Origin: Prorocentrum cordatum
Lineage: Eukaryota; Sar; Dinophyceae; Prorocentrales; Prorocentraceae
Direction: 5' to 3'
DNA: 64,000 nucleotides
Assembly (NCBI GenBank): GCA_963575745.1
Contig: CAUYUJ010022400.1
Coordinates: 20,001 to 84,000, forward strand
In this document: piece by piece, positions 51,551-62,995 of the stretch
How positions within the stretch are numbered: the first letter of the stretch is position 1
How the letters are laid out: each line of letters opens with the position of its first letter
Position numbers and translations under genes: made by a program
Notes under the pieces: generated by a model
The model's input: the letters and a program-made list of their open reading frames with translations, nothing else
Told to the model about the DNA's origin: nothing
The model's database searches: none

Positions 51551-54540
51551 AGCGCAGACCCAGAGTGGCAAGGACTTCTGAAGACGCACTCAGACAAGCT
51601 CCTGCGCGGCCGTATGGGCAAAGGCAGCGGCAAAAGGGGCAAAGGCGGTGGCAAGGCAGGACAGCAACAGCGAGCTGGAGATCCGGGTCGCCATCCACCT
51701 GCCCCTGCAGCTGCAGACGCTCGCAGCTACGGACAACACCGGTCGAGGGGCACAGCTGACGTTTCATTAGAATTCAATATCCAGTTTCAAAATAACGTTT
51801 ACGGCAAAGACGCGGGTGCACATTTAGGGCTTGTGCTAGGAGAACTTGCAGCGCCATCCCAGGATATTGTTTGTTTCAGCGAGATCCGTGCAGCATCTGG
51901 TGACATTGGTCTCCATGCGGGTCATCGCTTCATTGCCGCAGCGGACCAGTCCAAATACGCTGGGGGGGCTGTTTGCTTGCGTGCCTGGCACGCGGGCGGA
52001 GTCACAGCCACGTGTTCGCGTTACGGCCAAATTCTTCCCGTCGGCATCGATATCAATAGCAGTGTTTGCAAATTCCTTTCTGTAGCGAGATATCCGCACG
52101 ACGACTTAGTAGACTGTTCAATGTTTTTCCAGTAGGAGGTCGATGTTGCTAGGAGGCGACGCCGAAAAATATGCACCGCGTGCGATTTTAACACCCAAGT
52201 CGACTTCGGAGAAAGAGAACCTCTACTGCAACCGTTTTGCTTGGAAAACGGCCTTGAGGCTGGCAGCGTCCTGCATGCACTTGGCGCGTGGACGTTTCGA
52301 ATATCTCTCGGCGCCAAGCGAGCTTTATATTATATGTTGTTTGACGTTTGGCTCCGTTGCCAACATTGCTGCCCGAGTGACTAGAGTGACTATATGGATC
52401 TAGGCTCGGACCATTGCGCGGTGCACGAGATGTTTTTTTCTAGGCCCAGGTCTTCGGCGCCGCCAGCACGATGCGTTTCAATGGAAGCTTTTTTTGAACG
52501 TCGAGGGCCGCGATCTGTTTGATGAGAGCGTTGTGCAGGAGTCTCTATCTTAATTTCGGCCGCCCTCCCTCTTTGAACTCGAGGGCCACGTTGCTGGTTC
52601 CTCAGCAAAGCAACAGCGACCCATAGTCACTCTGAGCGTCCGCAGTCGAAGCCATGGGACGCACCGTAGCTACGGGAGCTGCGCCAGAAGCGGCGCGAAA
52701 TAAATGACCCACAAGAACAGGTCAGCTTGTCCAGATTGATTTCGCGGGAGCACCGCAAACGCATGCGGGAACATTGCGGCTCTCGTGCTGAATCGCACCT
52801 GCGAACATTCGAAGGCATCAAGCAGTTACCGCGCGTCCACCTTCCCCCTTTGCAGGAAAACAATTGTTGCCCATTTGATTGCAATGTGTTTAAAACCTCG
52901 TTCGAACGGATATGTTCCACGGGTCGAGGCGCTGCCGGGTATCGGCGAATTGCAATAGAGTTGTGTATAACATCCCGCCGTTTTACATCGAAGAGTTGTG
53001 GCAAGTTTTCGAATTTATGAAGCGTGATAAGTGTGCATACGGCCGTGATATCACGCTGCAACTATTTGCGCGTGGCGGCGACGGTCTGCACAGACATCTG
53101 TTGTCGCGTTTGAATTCGTTGTTCAGCATTGGGTGCATCGATCCCACGTGGCAGGAGACATGTTTCATCATGTTACCGAAGACGGGCAGTATAAATGACG
53201 TTCACAACTGGCGCCCCGTAGCAAATTTACGCATCACATCTCAGATAATCGATCGGTTTTTTGTTCACGCACGCTTGCAGCCCGCAGTGACAGCGCAAAT
53301 GCATGACCAGGTTGGATATAGCCCGAGTCGCTTTGTGGACGATGCCGATCCCGAGGTGGAGATTTGTTGCACGAAAGTTTGGGAGTGGTAGTTCCCGCTG
53401 TGGAACGCCAGCATTGACCTCACCAGAGCTCTCGACATATTGGAGCATCACGTATTTTGTCCGTGCATTGTTTGAGCAGGGAGTCGATGTAGACTGTGTG
53501 CGGTTTTTGTCGGATACGTGCATTGCCCAACGAATGGGAAGCGCCAGTGGCAGCGCAGCTTTTAACATTACGCGCGGCGTCAGGCAGGGCGGTGTTTTGT
53601 CATCGCTGCTTTTCAACGCCGGCTTGGGGCACGCAATTCGGAAATCCAAAGCGCGTGCTCAACAGTGTGGTTTCGACGTTGGAGGCTTCAGCCCTGATTA
53701 GCGACACGCGGTACGCTGATCAGACTTTGCTATATGCACGTTCTGCTGCAAAGGTAATTCGTATGTTGGACATTTTGCAGGAAGAGCTAGCAGCGTGCGG
53801 CCCCGCGGTCAATTCGGAGAAAACGCGAATATGTACTGAGGGCGTTGTTGCTTGCAACGTCGTCTCGTTTTGCAACCTGTCGGTTGTCAGCTCCGTGCCA
53901 TGACGTCCCACGTCTTCCACAAGTATCTCAGCAAGAAGTTCGGAAGCGACTTGCGCAGCATATCGGCGTGCAATGTAAATTACCACGTGAGGTGCGCATG
54001 GGGAAAATTTCACACCCACAAAGCCGCGCTTTTCAAATAAGCTGTATATGTGCGCCTTCTCCTCTTGAGGCTTTTGACGCGGTTGTTGCGCCCACCGCGC
54101 ACTACGGTTTGTCGACCACGGCCGCTACAGCACAGCAGCGGCCACTAGTTCCATCAACGCGTTCAAGAATGCTCCGCCGGACCGCTTGCTTCAGCAAGCT
54201 TCCGGGCGAAAGCTGGGAAGAGGTTTGGCAACGGTGCAAGCAAAAAGCCCGCGTTGTTTTGGACATTTACCCTGTGTCCGATTGGTATATCGTGTTGGAC
54301 CGCTGCACGCGGCGCCTCGTGGCACGAGTTGTCACAAGAGACTCGCACGGATGGCCTTCGCGAGTCTGCGTTGGATCCCAGCCGGAGTCCGACGCCGAGG
54401 TCGGCCGCGGCGCAGATGGACAGGTACCATCGATTCGTTCTTGTGACAAGAGCACGGCACGAACCTCACGATACTTATCCGCAGCCAGGAACGTTTCCCT
54501 TGGCAGCAGTTGGAAAATGCACCTCTTACTAGCACGCGAA
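51551..54540 (+). pseudogene. Decayed LINE retrotransposon (endonuclease, reverse transcriptase, C-terminal domain)
   Basis: Pieces in order on the plus strand, spread over three frames. MGKGSGKRGKGGGKAGQQQ (51615). Endonuclease PSQDIVCFSEIRAASGDIG (51855), CDFNTQVDF (52178) and LGSDHCAVHEMF (52395). Reverse transcriptase WQETCFIMLPKTGSINDV then NWRPVANLRITSQIIDRFF (53150-53270); VWEW-stop-FPLWNASIDLTRALD (53380-53440, TAG at 53389); TRGVRQGGVLSSLLFNAGL (53575); RYADQTLLYA (53709), where the catalytic YADD is YADQ. C-terminal PGESWEEVWQRCKQKARVV (54205) and VRRRGRPRRRWTG (54385). At least two frameshifts, one stop and a lost catalytic Asp make it inactive. It is a different family from the left-edge LINE. 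Confidence 0.85.
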
Positions 54541-54724
54541 ATAACTGATGTATATTAGATATGTTTCAAGACTGCCCTATCTGCCACATGTCTTGTGCAT
54601 TCGCGCCGTGTTGCCGCAGTGCCTCACGCCCTCCGTTTCCGCCTGCGGAGCGAGGTGGAGCCACGGGCTCCTCGGCCAGAGTCGACTTGACTTGAGCCGC
54701 GCGAGAGGTGTGGCGAAATTGACT

Positions 54725-54900
54725 GCGAGGAGGAGGAGGAGCAGGAGGAGGAGGAGGAGGAGGAGNNNNNNNNNNNNNNNNNNNNNNNNNNNNNNNNNNN
54801 NNNNNNNNNNNNNNNNNNNNNNNNNNNNNNNNNNNNNNNNNNNNNNNNNNNNNNNNNNNNNNNNNTCCTCCTCCTCCTCCTCCTCCTCCTCCTCCTCTTC
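54725..54900. other. Assembly gap: GGA tract, 100 N, TCC tract
   Basis: N from 54766 to 54865. The left flank (54727-54765) is GGA and the right flank (54866-54897) is TCC. Confidence 0.95.
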
Positions 54901-55360
54901 TCGTCGCGAGAAGCGTCACGACGGGATTTGCGCAGTGGGGGGGATGGTCGGAGGAGGAAGAGGCATCCATACCGCTGTTATCTCGTTGTCCCTTTTCTGG
55001 GCCTCCTGGGAGGCCTTCGTCGCCACCGCTGGATTCGCCTCGACATGGTTAGAGCGCACCCAGGGAGAGGTCCGGAGAGTAGCGGTGTCGGTACCTTGTG
55101 GTGTCCCCAGTGGAGGGGGGGGGGGGGGAATTTCTGTTTTCTGCCTCCTGGGGCCCTCGCCGGGCCCCTGGACTGACAAGCAACTGTTAGGGTGACAAGT
55201 CCGGTCCCGAGGAAGGGGCTTCGATTTCTGGAGGTTGACGTTGTCTGGAGGGCGGGGGGCGGATTATCGGGGGAAGGACATCTTGGCTGGGGCCATGGAC
55301 TCTCTCCAAGTATCATGGTCCCTTTTTTCGGACGTGGCGTGGGCGATGACAAATCCGTTC
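54901..55360. other. No gene recognised
   Basis: GC-rich unique sequence with a G-rich patch at 55115-55129. Confidence 0.4.
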
Positions 55361-55440
55361 CAGAGCGTTCCGGAACGCTCTGAGAAGGCCGCGGCGCCCG
55401 AGACATCCTCCAGAGCGGCCAGATCTCGGAGATTCCCCGT
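55361..55440. repeat. Second copy of the 22-bp palindrome repeat, inverse orientation
   Basis: CAGAGCGTTCCGGAACGCTC-TG at 55361-55382, followed by GGCCGCGGCGCCCGAGACATCC, the inverse of the sequence before 38902. Confidence 0.8.
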
Positions 55441-55524
55441 TTCTCCTCACCCGATGCTGTATATTCTGGATCTGTCTTCCTCTCCCTCTCTACACGCCAC
55501 CTGGACCCCGCTCGTCTGCGCACC

Positions 55525-55680
55525 TCTCCTCCTCCTCCTCCTCCTCCTCCTCCTCCTCCTCCTCCTCCTCCCCCTCCTCCTCCTCCTCCTCTTCCTCCTC
55601 TCCTCCTCTTCCTCCTCCTCCTTCCTCCTCCTCCTCCTCCTCCTCCACCTCGTCCTTTTCCTCCTCCTCCTCCGCCTCCT
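55525..55680. repeat. TCC tract
   Basis: About 155 bases of TCC/CTC. Confidence 0.95.
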
Positions 55681-56699
55681 GCTCGGGTCGCCTACGGCCC
55701 GGGGGGAAACCGTGCGCGTGTATCTTGGCTTGCCTGGTGCTTCTGCCCCCCACACACACACGGCGATGTGGTCACAGACCGCGCGGTGACTCGGAGGAGG
55801 AAGAGGCACCCATATTGCTGCCCCTATCTCCTGCCCCCTCTCTGTGCCTCCTGGATTCGCCTCGAGATTCTTGAGAGGTCCGGGGAGTAACGGTATCGGT
55901 GCCTTTTGGTTTCCTCAGCTCGGCGACCTCGGAATCCTCAACGACCTGACCGCACGGCCCGTCACCGAACATGTTTGGGACTTTGGAGGCCCCAGTTGCT
56001 TGAGACAGCCTCAGAGAGCGACCCATGCGGTCACCATGAATACTCAGTGCCTCACCATTTGGTGTGGTCACCGCACTGTCTGGGGCCCCCCACCCCGAAC
56101 CTTGGCCCGTGACGCATGTACGACAAGCTTAACCATGTCCACATGCAAGACAATTGAGACCACAGATGCAAAAGCTGACCCTGGGGGTGCGCGAGAGGGC
56201 AGCGTATTATTCGTGCTCTCTCTTGATGGTGTTGCTCTTCCGCCCGTGCTCTCGCCCAGCTCCCCTTGTGGAGGATCGCATTGAAGAGGATAAAGTACGA
56301 TGTGTTCTCTGCCATCTTCAGGCGGGCGCTATGCAAGCCGCGCTTTCGTCCGTCCTGGCCATGCCTGCGATGCCCATCTGCACTTCCTCCGAGTTTGTTG
56401 CAGGTTTCTCTCTCTCTCTATCGTTCTCTATTCATAGCGGAGCGAAGGGTCAGAACGGTCCCACACCATCCTTAGGTGCGCGGGTGAAGTGGTATGCCGT
56501 GGCCTGGATGTTGTTTGACATTTCATCTCTAATACACAAATGTTGTTGATCCCCCCTCTTGTGCCCATTGTGTTTCTCAAGTGAAGTGCCCCTCCCGGAG
56601 CTCCCACTCTGGCTCGTACAAGAAATTTGTTTTTCCCTCAGATTGTGTCGTTGGCCGCAAGTTGGTTACCACAACGGAGTCGTGTTCTCGCGCGGGGCG
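55681..56699. other. No gene; CACCGCRCGG motifs shared with 48.8 kb
   Basis: GACCGCGCGGTGACTC (55777), GACCGCACGGCCCGTCACCG (55948) and GGTCACCGCACTGTC (56066). Otherwise unique. Confidence 0.4.
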
Positions 56700-57282
56700 C
56701 CCTCACAAGTCGTGCAGGAATCGAGACCTTGCGTGGGACCCCCTCGCAACTAGTGCCGAGGAATCACGCCATCGCGATGGTTTTCCTCACAAAATGACTC
56801 GGGAATCACACCATCGCTCGAGACTTCTCGGGATCGATACAGGACTGCTGCTCCAGCGACCCGCCCGTGAGGGTCCGCCCGCCCGACCCGCTCGTCTGGT
56901 TCTGCCGCGTGCTTTCCTGCTCCGAACCCCCCCTCCTGCTAACCTCTCTCGTGCTCCACCCTTCTCCCTCCCCCCGTGTCCCTTCCTTCCTCCCTCCCGT
57001 CCCCTCTTTTTGGGGCCGGCGCCAGCTGCACGCGGCAGGTAGAGGAGAGATGCCCCGGACAGGGGCACGATCGAGGACGCAGAGGTTGCGTGTCGAAGGT
57101 TCGGGATACACATGGTGAGTGGCACGCGAGCAGGTACGAGCGAAAATTCTGCAAGTTGTTGTTGTTGTTTGTTTTTGCTGCTGCTGTCCCCTCCTGTCAC
57201 CATTGTATCTTTCAATTGAAGTGATTATTCCAGGGTTCGTTTTTTGTTGCCAAATTGTGTTGTAGTTCCCCGTTGCACAATC

Positions 57283-57339
<57 letters not shown>

Positions 57340-57345
57340 ACATGT
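56700..57345. repeat. Dispersed module copy with TTG tract, and (CAA)n
   Basis: Related to the arms and spacer of the palindrome at 59.2-60.2 kb: GACCCGCTCGTCTGGTTCTG (56887), CGTGCTTTCCTGCTCC, CTCTCGTGCTCC, CGATCGAGGACG, GTGGCACGCGAGCAGGTACG (57118) and then TTGTTGTTGTTTG (57157). A separate CAA run lies at 57284-57338. Confidence 0.6.
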
Positions 57346-57520
57346 ACCCTCATTCGCCATGTTTCCACATGCCACGTGCTACATCATAATAACTATCCCC
57401 ATCCTGGGGGATCATTTCTTTGGCGCATGGGGGCCCGACATACCCAGTAGACACTTCTCCTTCCCCGGCCCCTCGGACAAACCCACGGGCGCAAGAAAAA
57501 CTCAAAGAGGCCGCTTCGCA

Positions 57521-57556
<36 letters not shown>

Positions 57557-57620
57557 ACCGTTGCCGTCGTCGTTGTCGTCATCGTGGTCGTGGTCGTGGT
57601 CATCGTCGTCGTCGTCGACG

Positions 57621-57651
<31 letters not shown>

Positions 57652-57710
57652 GGTCGTGGTCGTCGTCGTCGTCGCTCCCACGGCCTACACGATGTCCACG
57701 CGTCCTTGCA
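57346..57710. repeat. (GTC)n microsatellite region
   Basis: 57520-57675 is GTC/GCC repeats. 57350-57400 carries CCATGTTTCCACATGCCACG, similar to sequence after the CAA run at 60545. Confidence 0.8.
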
Positions 57711-58080
57711 CGAGCAGCCGCGCAGGGAAGCGAAACCCACGCAGATTGTCATAGCGGCGGTCCCCACGCCCAGTCAGCATCAGGCTGGCGATGAACCCTC
57801 CTTGATCATCCCTCCACGACCTCCATGGTCCACGCAAGGCCCGAAGCTGCACAGAAAGACCAAAGAGAAGGAAACATACAGGGAGGACGAGTCTCCCGAG
57901 AAGAAGGAGGAGAGGAGGACGAGATAAGAGGAGAGAGGATGAGGAAGAGGAGGAGAGGCCAAGAGGACCGCGCATCCTGTCGGGAAGGGCCGCAGTTCAT
58001 GGCGCTTTTTCGGAACCTTCCTAAGGCCCCCCGAGGCGGGCCTGAGCAAAAAAGGAGGGGTATCGAGGGCTGGGGTATAC
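57711..58080. other. GGA-rich stretch, no gene
   Basis: 57880-57965 is GAGGAGGAC-rich. No family recognised. Confidence 0.4.
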
Positions 58081-58155
58081 AGAATGCAAAACACGCGTGC
58101 AAGCAAGAGCGAACAGTCTTAAAATGAGTGTTGCGATTGTTGTTGTTGGTGTTGT

Positions 58156-58187
<32 letters not shown>

Positions 58188-58330
58188 TTGTTGTTGTTCG
58201 GAGGTCCGGTAAGGCGGGAGCCCGAAACGCCTGAGCGTGAGTTTCGACTTCGCAGGAAATGCAGCCGGCGCCCAGGCGAGAGCCCCAGGGCGCACTCAGG
58301 GGGCCCCACAGCAATGCTTGTTTCGTAAGT
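58081..58330 (-). mobile_element. CAA-microsatellite module, minus orientation
   Basis: Reading on the minus strand: (CAA)n, then TTTTAAGACTGTTCGCTC and TTGCTTGCACGCG, as at 59700 and 61870. On the plus strand the far side carries GAAACGCCTGAGCGTGAG, AAATGCAGCCGGCGCCCAGG and CGCCAGGGC-like sequence also found at 59040 and 61755. Confidence 0.65.
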
Positions 58331-58437
58331 GAGCTCCGCCAGTGACCCTGGAAGCCCCCCAGAGGCGATTCTGGCACCAGGGCCGCAGTCTTGATCAAAA
58401 CGCTGAGAAGTACCGAGCGGGAGCGCCGTTGTTTCCA

Positions 58438-58572
58438 CTTGGCATCGCTTGGACGTGTGCATATTTTTTCTCGGCGAGAACCATCGACGACCATCGCTCG
58501 GACCATCGAGCAAACAAAAACACGCACGAAACCGAAAAATGCACGGGAAATGGACGTCCGAGCGATGGCAAG
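58438..58572. mobile_element. TIR element family T2, copy C (135 bp)
   Basis: CTTGGCATCGCTTGGACGTG at the left; GGACGTCCGAGCGATGGCAAG inverted at the right. The interior has an additional ACCATCGCTCGGACCATCG block. Confidence 0.8.
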
Positions 58573-59039
58573 TCAATGGTAGGCCCTTTTGCGGCGCCAG
58601 GGCAAGAGCGCCGATCCAGCGCAAAAGGTGAGGAAGTATCGAGCCGGAGCCCGGGTTTGGTTTGGAAAGCCGGCGTTCGGCGCCGAGGCGAGGGTGCCGC
58701 TCCTGCGCAGAAGGCGAGGAGCTATCGAGCCGGAGCGCTGGTCTGGTGGGAAAGCCTTTTTTTTTTCGGAGGTGGATAGAGCCCCTAACAGTGACACGTC
58801 AATTAGTGAATTGTCCGTTTTCGGCTCTCGAGAGGGCGCCGTGGCCGTCATTTTCCATGCTTGCGCCCGCCAGGTTTGGGCCCCAGGTCGTTTTCACTAA
58901 ACCACGCTTTACTAAAGGGGGGTCTGTCCATCCCCGATTTTCGGCGGCGAGCAAGGGCACCGGGCCGGAGCAAGAGAAAAACAAAGGAGGCGGTACGAGC
59001 CAGAGCGTTGTCGTTGTTGGGGGGCTAGTTTTGCGAACC
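58573..59039. repeat. GAGGAAGTATCGAGCCGGAGC repeats
   Basis: Copies at 58630, 58708 and related sequence belong to a motif of about 30 bases that is dispersed across 56.7-63.3 kb. Confidence 0.6.
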
Positions 59040-59220
59040 TCAGCAACGCTTGTGCGTGAGCTTCGACTTCATAGGAAATGCGGCCGGAGCCTAGGCGAGA
59101 GCGCCAGGGCAGATCTCAGGGGTCCAACAAAAATAATTGTTGAGCAATCAAGGTTCAACAACCACAGCAGCAGCAACAGCAACAACGGTTCCCACCTGAT
59201 ACTTCCGCACAATTGATTCC
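59040..59220 (+). mobile_element. CAA-microsatellite module
   Basis: GCGTGAGCTTCGACTTCATAGG, GCGCCAGGGCAGATCTCAGG, GGTCCAACAAAAATAATTGTT, then AGCAGCAACAGCAACAAC. The same order as at 61755-61895. Confidence 0.65.
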
Positions 59221-59221
59221 C

Positions 59222-60240
59222 AAATTGCGCTCTCGCGCGGGACCTTCTCACAATGAATACCGAAATTTCGCTTTCGCGTGATATTTCCTCGCAATTTATT
59301 CAAACTCCGCGCCCTCGACATTCAGGAATCGCGCTCTTGCTGTGGATGTCCTTGCGATTTATTTGGGAATCGCGCTATCGCTCGAGACGTCCTCACGATT
59401 CCTGCAGGACGCACGCTTCAGCAACCCACCTGCTGGACCCGGCCTCCTGGGCCCGCCTTCCAGGCCCGCCCGTTGGGGTCTACCCGCCCGATCTGCCCGT
59501 CTGGTTCTGCCAAGTGCTTTCGGCTCCTAGCCCCCTCCTGTTACTTTCTCTCGTGTTCATTCCTCCTCCTTCCACCTTGTTCTTTCCTTTCTATCCGTCC
59601 TCTCTTCCCCTGCCTGAGAGGCTGCACGAACTACACGCTGCAGGTAAGAAAGATGTCTACCCCCGGGGGACGACAACAACGACGACAACAACAACACCAA
59701 TCAGTGTAAGACTGTTCGCTCTGATCTGCTCGCGTGCCAGACAACACGTATATCTCAAGCCCTCGGTACCCGCCCTCTTCGCCTTCGATCGTGCCCCCTT
59801 TTCTTACCCGCAACGTGTATTTCACGCAGCCCCTCCGGCAGGAGAAGAGAGGACGGATGGAAGAAACGAACAAGGGGGAAGGAGGAGGAGGAGGAGAGAA
59901 CACGAGAGAGAGAGAGAGACAGAATAGCAGGAGGAGGGCTATGACCAGAAAGCACTTGGCAGAACCAGACGGGCCGATCGGGCGGGTAGACCCTAACGGG
60001 TGGGTCTGGAAGGCGGGCCCAGGCGGCCAAGTCGAGCAGGCGGGTTGCTGAAGCGTGCGTCCTGCATGAATCGCGAGGAAGTCTCGAGCGGCAGCGCGAT
60101 TCCCATGTAAATCGCGAGATTGGCCGAAACGAGAGCGTGACTCCTGAGTGTCGAGGGCGCGGCGTTTGAATAAACTGCGAGGAAGTCACACGCGAGAGCG
60201 CGATTCTTCAATACACTGTGGGCAAGTATCAGGCGGGATC
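59222..60240. repeat. Large imperfect inverted repeat, arms about 430 bases, spacer about 150
   Basis: The left arm (59222-59656) contains GACGTCCTCACGATTCCTGC, CCACCTGCTGGACC, CTCGTGTTCATTCCTCCTCC and AGAGGCTGCACGAACTACACG. The right arm (59808-60240) carries the complement in reverse order: CACGCAGCCCCTCCGGCAGG, GAGAGAACACGAG, GAGCAGGCGGGTTGC and GCATGAATCGCGAGGAAGTC. The spacer has CAACAACACCAATCAGTGTAAGACTG. Confidence 0.75.
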
Positions 60241-60560
60241 CTCTGTTTCTGCAAGCCGGGGCCAACAATTCAATTCTGAGAACCAAGATTTCCCGGATAG
60301 AAAACAGGGTACGAGCCCCTGGAAACGCATTTTCTTTGAAAAGCACCATGTGCACCGGAGGGGGCGATCAACAAAAACTATTGTTTACAAGTGAGAATTG
60401 AACAACAAAACAACAACAGCAGCAACAACAACCAATATGACGACATCGACAACGACAACGATAACGACATCAACAACGACAAACACAACAGTTGCAACAG
60501 CAGCAACAACAACAACAACAGCAACAGCAACAACAATCATTTTACCCTCATGCGCTACGT
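60241..60560 (+). mobile_element. CAA-microsatellite module
   Basis: CATGTGCACCGGAGGGGGCG, ATCAACAAAAACTATTGTT, a CAA/GACAAC run (60400-60537), then TTTACCCTCATGCGC. The upstream part (60240-60350) matches 63280-63400. Confidence 0.65.
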
Positions 60561-61740
60561 TTCCACACGAAACATGCGACCATCATGACCGCCATCCACA
60601 TCATGAGGGACTCTTGTTCTATAGTGGTCCGTTATTCCCATTCTCAGATCTCCCGCCCAATGAGATTTTGCAAACACCTCCTCCGAGGAATTTCGATACA
60701 TCCGGCCTCGAAAACACATGCCCGCGCCTTGCTGCTCCGATGCGAGACCGCCAGTGGAACCCCGGCGAAGGGTAAAGCACAAGGAAGTATCGAACGACAG
60801 GATTGCCTTGATGGGGATGGGGGCTGTCGGCGGTGAGGCAAGGACTTGGCCCTGAATAGAAAGGGAGGACGTCTCGAGCAGGGCTGCTGTTGTTGCTGGG
60901 AGCGGCGCCAATGCTGAAGAGAGTAGGGCGCTAGTTCAGCGTAAAACAAAACGAAGTCTCGAGCGGGAACGTTGGTTTTGTTGTGACGGCGGCTTTCGGC
61001 GGCGAGGAAGAACACCGCCTTGAGTAAGAAAGGAGGAAGCATCGAGCGGGAGCCGTGGTTTTGTCGGGACGGGGGCTGTCGGCGGCGAGGAACAGCATCG
61101 TCCCGAGGAAGAGAGAGGAAATCTCGAGTGGGAGCGTTGTTCTTGCTGGGAGCGGCGCCAATTCAAAAGAGAGTAGGGCGCCAGTCCAGCGTAAAACGGA
61201 AGGAAGTCTCGGGCGGGAGCTTGTCGGGGCGGCTGTTTTCGGCGGCGAGGAGGAACACCGCCTTGAGTAAGAAGGGGGTAATCATCGAGCGGGAGCCGTG
61301 GTTTTGTCGGGAAGAGGGGTATGTCGGCGGCGAGGAACAGCACCGCTTTCAGGAAAAAGAGAGGAAGCCTCGAGCGGGAGCGTTGTTCTTCCTGGGAGCG
61401 GCGCCAATTCAAAAGAGAGTTGGGCGCCATTCCAGCGTAAAACGGAAGGAAGTCTCGGGCGGGAGCGCTGGTTTTGTCGAGGCGGCGGTTTCGGCGGCGA
61501 GGAGCACGGCCTTGAGTAAAAAAGGCAGGAAGCCTCGAACGGGAGCATTGTTTTGGCTGGGGGCGGCGCCGATGAGAGAAAGACTAGCGCGCCAGTCCAA
61601 GGTAAAACGGGAGGAAGTCTCGAGCGGGAGCGCTGGTTTTGTTAGGACGGCGGCTTTCGGCGGCGAGCAAGAACACCAGCCCTGAGTAAAAAAGGAGGAA
61701 GTCTCGAGCGGGAGCGTTGTTGTTGTTGGGGGGCCGGTTT
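60561..61740. repeat. Tandem array of about 245-bp units built from a GAAGTCTCGAGCGGGAGCG motif
   Basis: TTGAGTAAGAAAGGAGGAAGC-type starts at 61020, 61262, 61510 and 61681. Each unit contains three sub-repeats of about 80 bases with CGAGCGGGAGCG, TTTTGT and CGGCGGCGAGGA. Upstream of 60770 it fades into unique sequence. Confidence 0.7.
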
Positions 61741-61995
61741 GGGCGGTCCCCCAAACAGCTCGAGCGTGAGCCTCATTGTCAATGAAAATGTAGCCGGTGC
61801 CTCGGCGAGAGCGCCAGGGCGCCTTTAGGGGGTCCAACAGCAATAATTGTTTAGTGAGTGACACCAACAACAACAACAGCAACAACAACAACAACAATCA
61901 GTTTAAGACTGTTCGCCCTTATGTGCTCGAGTGTCGAATAACGCGAATTTCCCAAACCTTCGATACCCGCACTTTTCGTCTTCGATCGAACCCCT
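61741..61995 (+). mobile_element. CAA-microsatellite module
   Basis: GAGCGTGAGCCTCATTGTC, GCGAGAGCGCCAGGGCG, GGGGTCCAACAGCAATAATT, (CAA)n at 61865-61895, then TCAGTTTAAGACTGTTCGCC. The clearest copy of the module. Confidence 0.7.
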
Positions 61996-62139
61996 TTTGG
62001 GGGGTATACTTTTCTTCCCTGCAGGCGGGGCCCCGGCAAGCGGCGGGGTGGCCGCGGACCGTCGGCCTGGCCAGCGGCAGCGCTGATCGGCGGGGCGGCC
62101 GCGGACCGTCGACCCGACCCCAAGAGGGACGGACAGGGG

Positions 62140-62215
62140 ACCGACCACGACGACGACGACGACGACGACGTCGACGACGACGGTCGACGCGACGACGACG
62201 ACGAGCGAAAGCGAG
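62140..62215. repeat. (GAC)n microsatellite
   Basis: GACGACGAC with GTCGAC interruptions. Confidence 0.9.
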
Positions 62216-62261
62216 AGCGAGAGAGAACGACAGCAGAGCCACGAAGGACACGAAGTAGGCC

Positions 62262-62995
62262 ACGAAGGGCGACAGCGGGGACACGAAGGGAATGCGTATG
62301 GGGCCACGAAGAGCGCGAACGAGCGTGGGCCACGAAGGGCAGATAATGCGGGGCCACAGAAGGCAACGATGGGGCCACTGAGGGTAGCACCTGGGCCACG
62401 TAGGACAATGAGGGGGCCACAAACGGCGACAGCGGGGCCACGAAGGGCATGCACATGGGGCCACAACGGGCGCGAACGAGCGGGGGCCACGAAGGGCATA
62501 CGTATGTTGGGCCGCGGAGGGCACGGACGGGGCCACTGAGGGCAGCAACGGGGACACGAAGGGCAGCGACGGGGCCACGAAGGGCGACAGCGGGGCCACG
62601 AAGGGCATGCATATGGGGCCACCACGGGCGCGAACGAGCGGGGGCCACGAAGGGCATACATATATGGGGCCAAGAAACAAAGCGAGGGGGCCACGAAAGG
62701 CTGCAACGGGGCCACGAAGGGCAGCGAGGGGGCCACGAAGGGCTGCAACGGAGCCACGAAGGGCTGCAACGGGGCCACGAAGGGCAGCGAGGGGGCCACG
62801 AAGGGTTGCAACGGGGCCACGAAACAAAGCGAGGGGGCCACGAAGGGCTGCAACGGTGCCACGAAGGGCAACGAGGAGGCCACGAGGGGCTGCAACGGGG
62901 CCACGAAACAAAGCGAGGGGGCCACGAAACAAAGCGAGGGGGCCACGAAGGGCTGCAACGGGGCCACGAAGGGTAGCGAGATCCCGATTCCTAGG
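62262..62995. repeat. 21-bp GGGGCCACGAAGGGCWGCRAS minisatellite with 158-bp higher-order repeat
   Basis: At 62690-62990 thirteen units of exactly 21 bases follow each other in two or three variants (AGGGCTGCAAC, AGGGCAGCGAG, AACAAAGCGAG). At 62292, 62449 and 62607 the block ATGCRTATGGGGCCAC...GGGCGCGAACGAGCG recurs every 157-158 bases. Confidence 0.9.

Noticed and set aside
51551-54540. Active LINE
   Set aside because: Stop at 53389, two frameshifts and YADQ in place of YADD.
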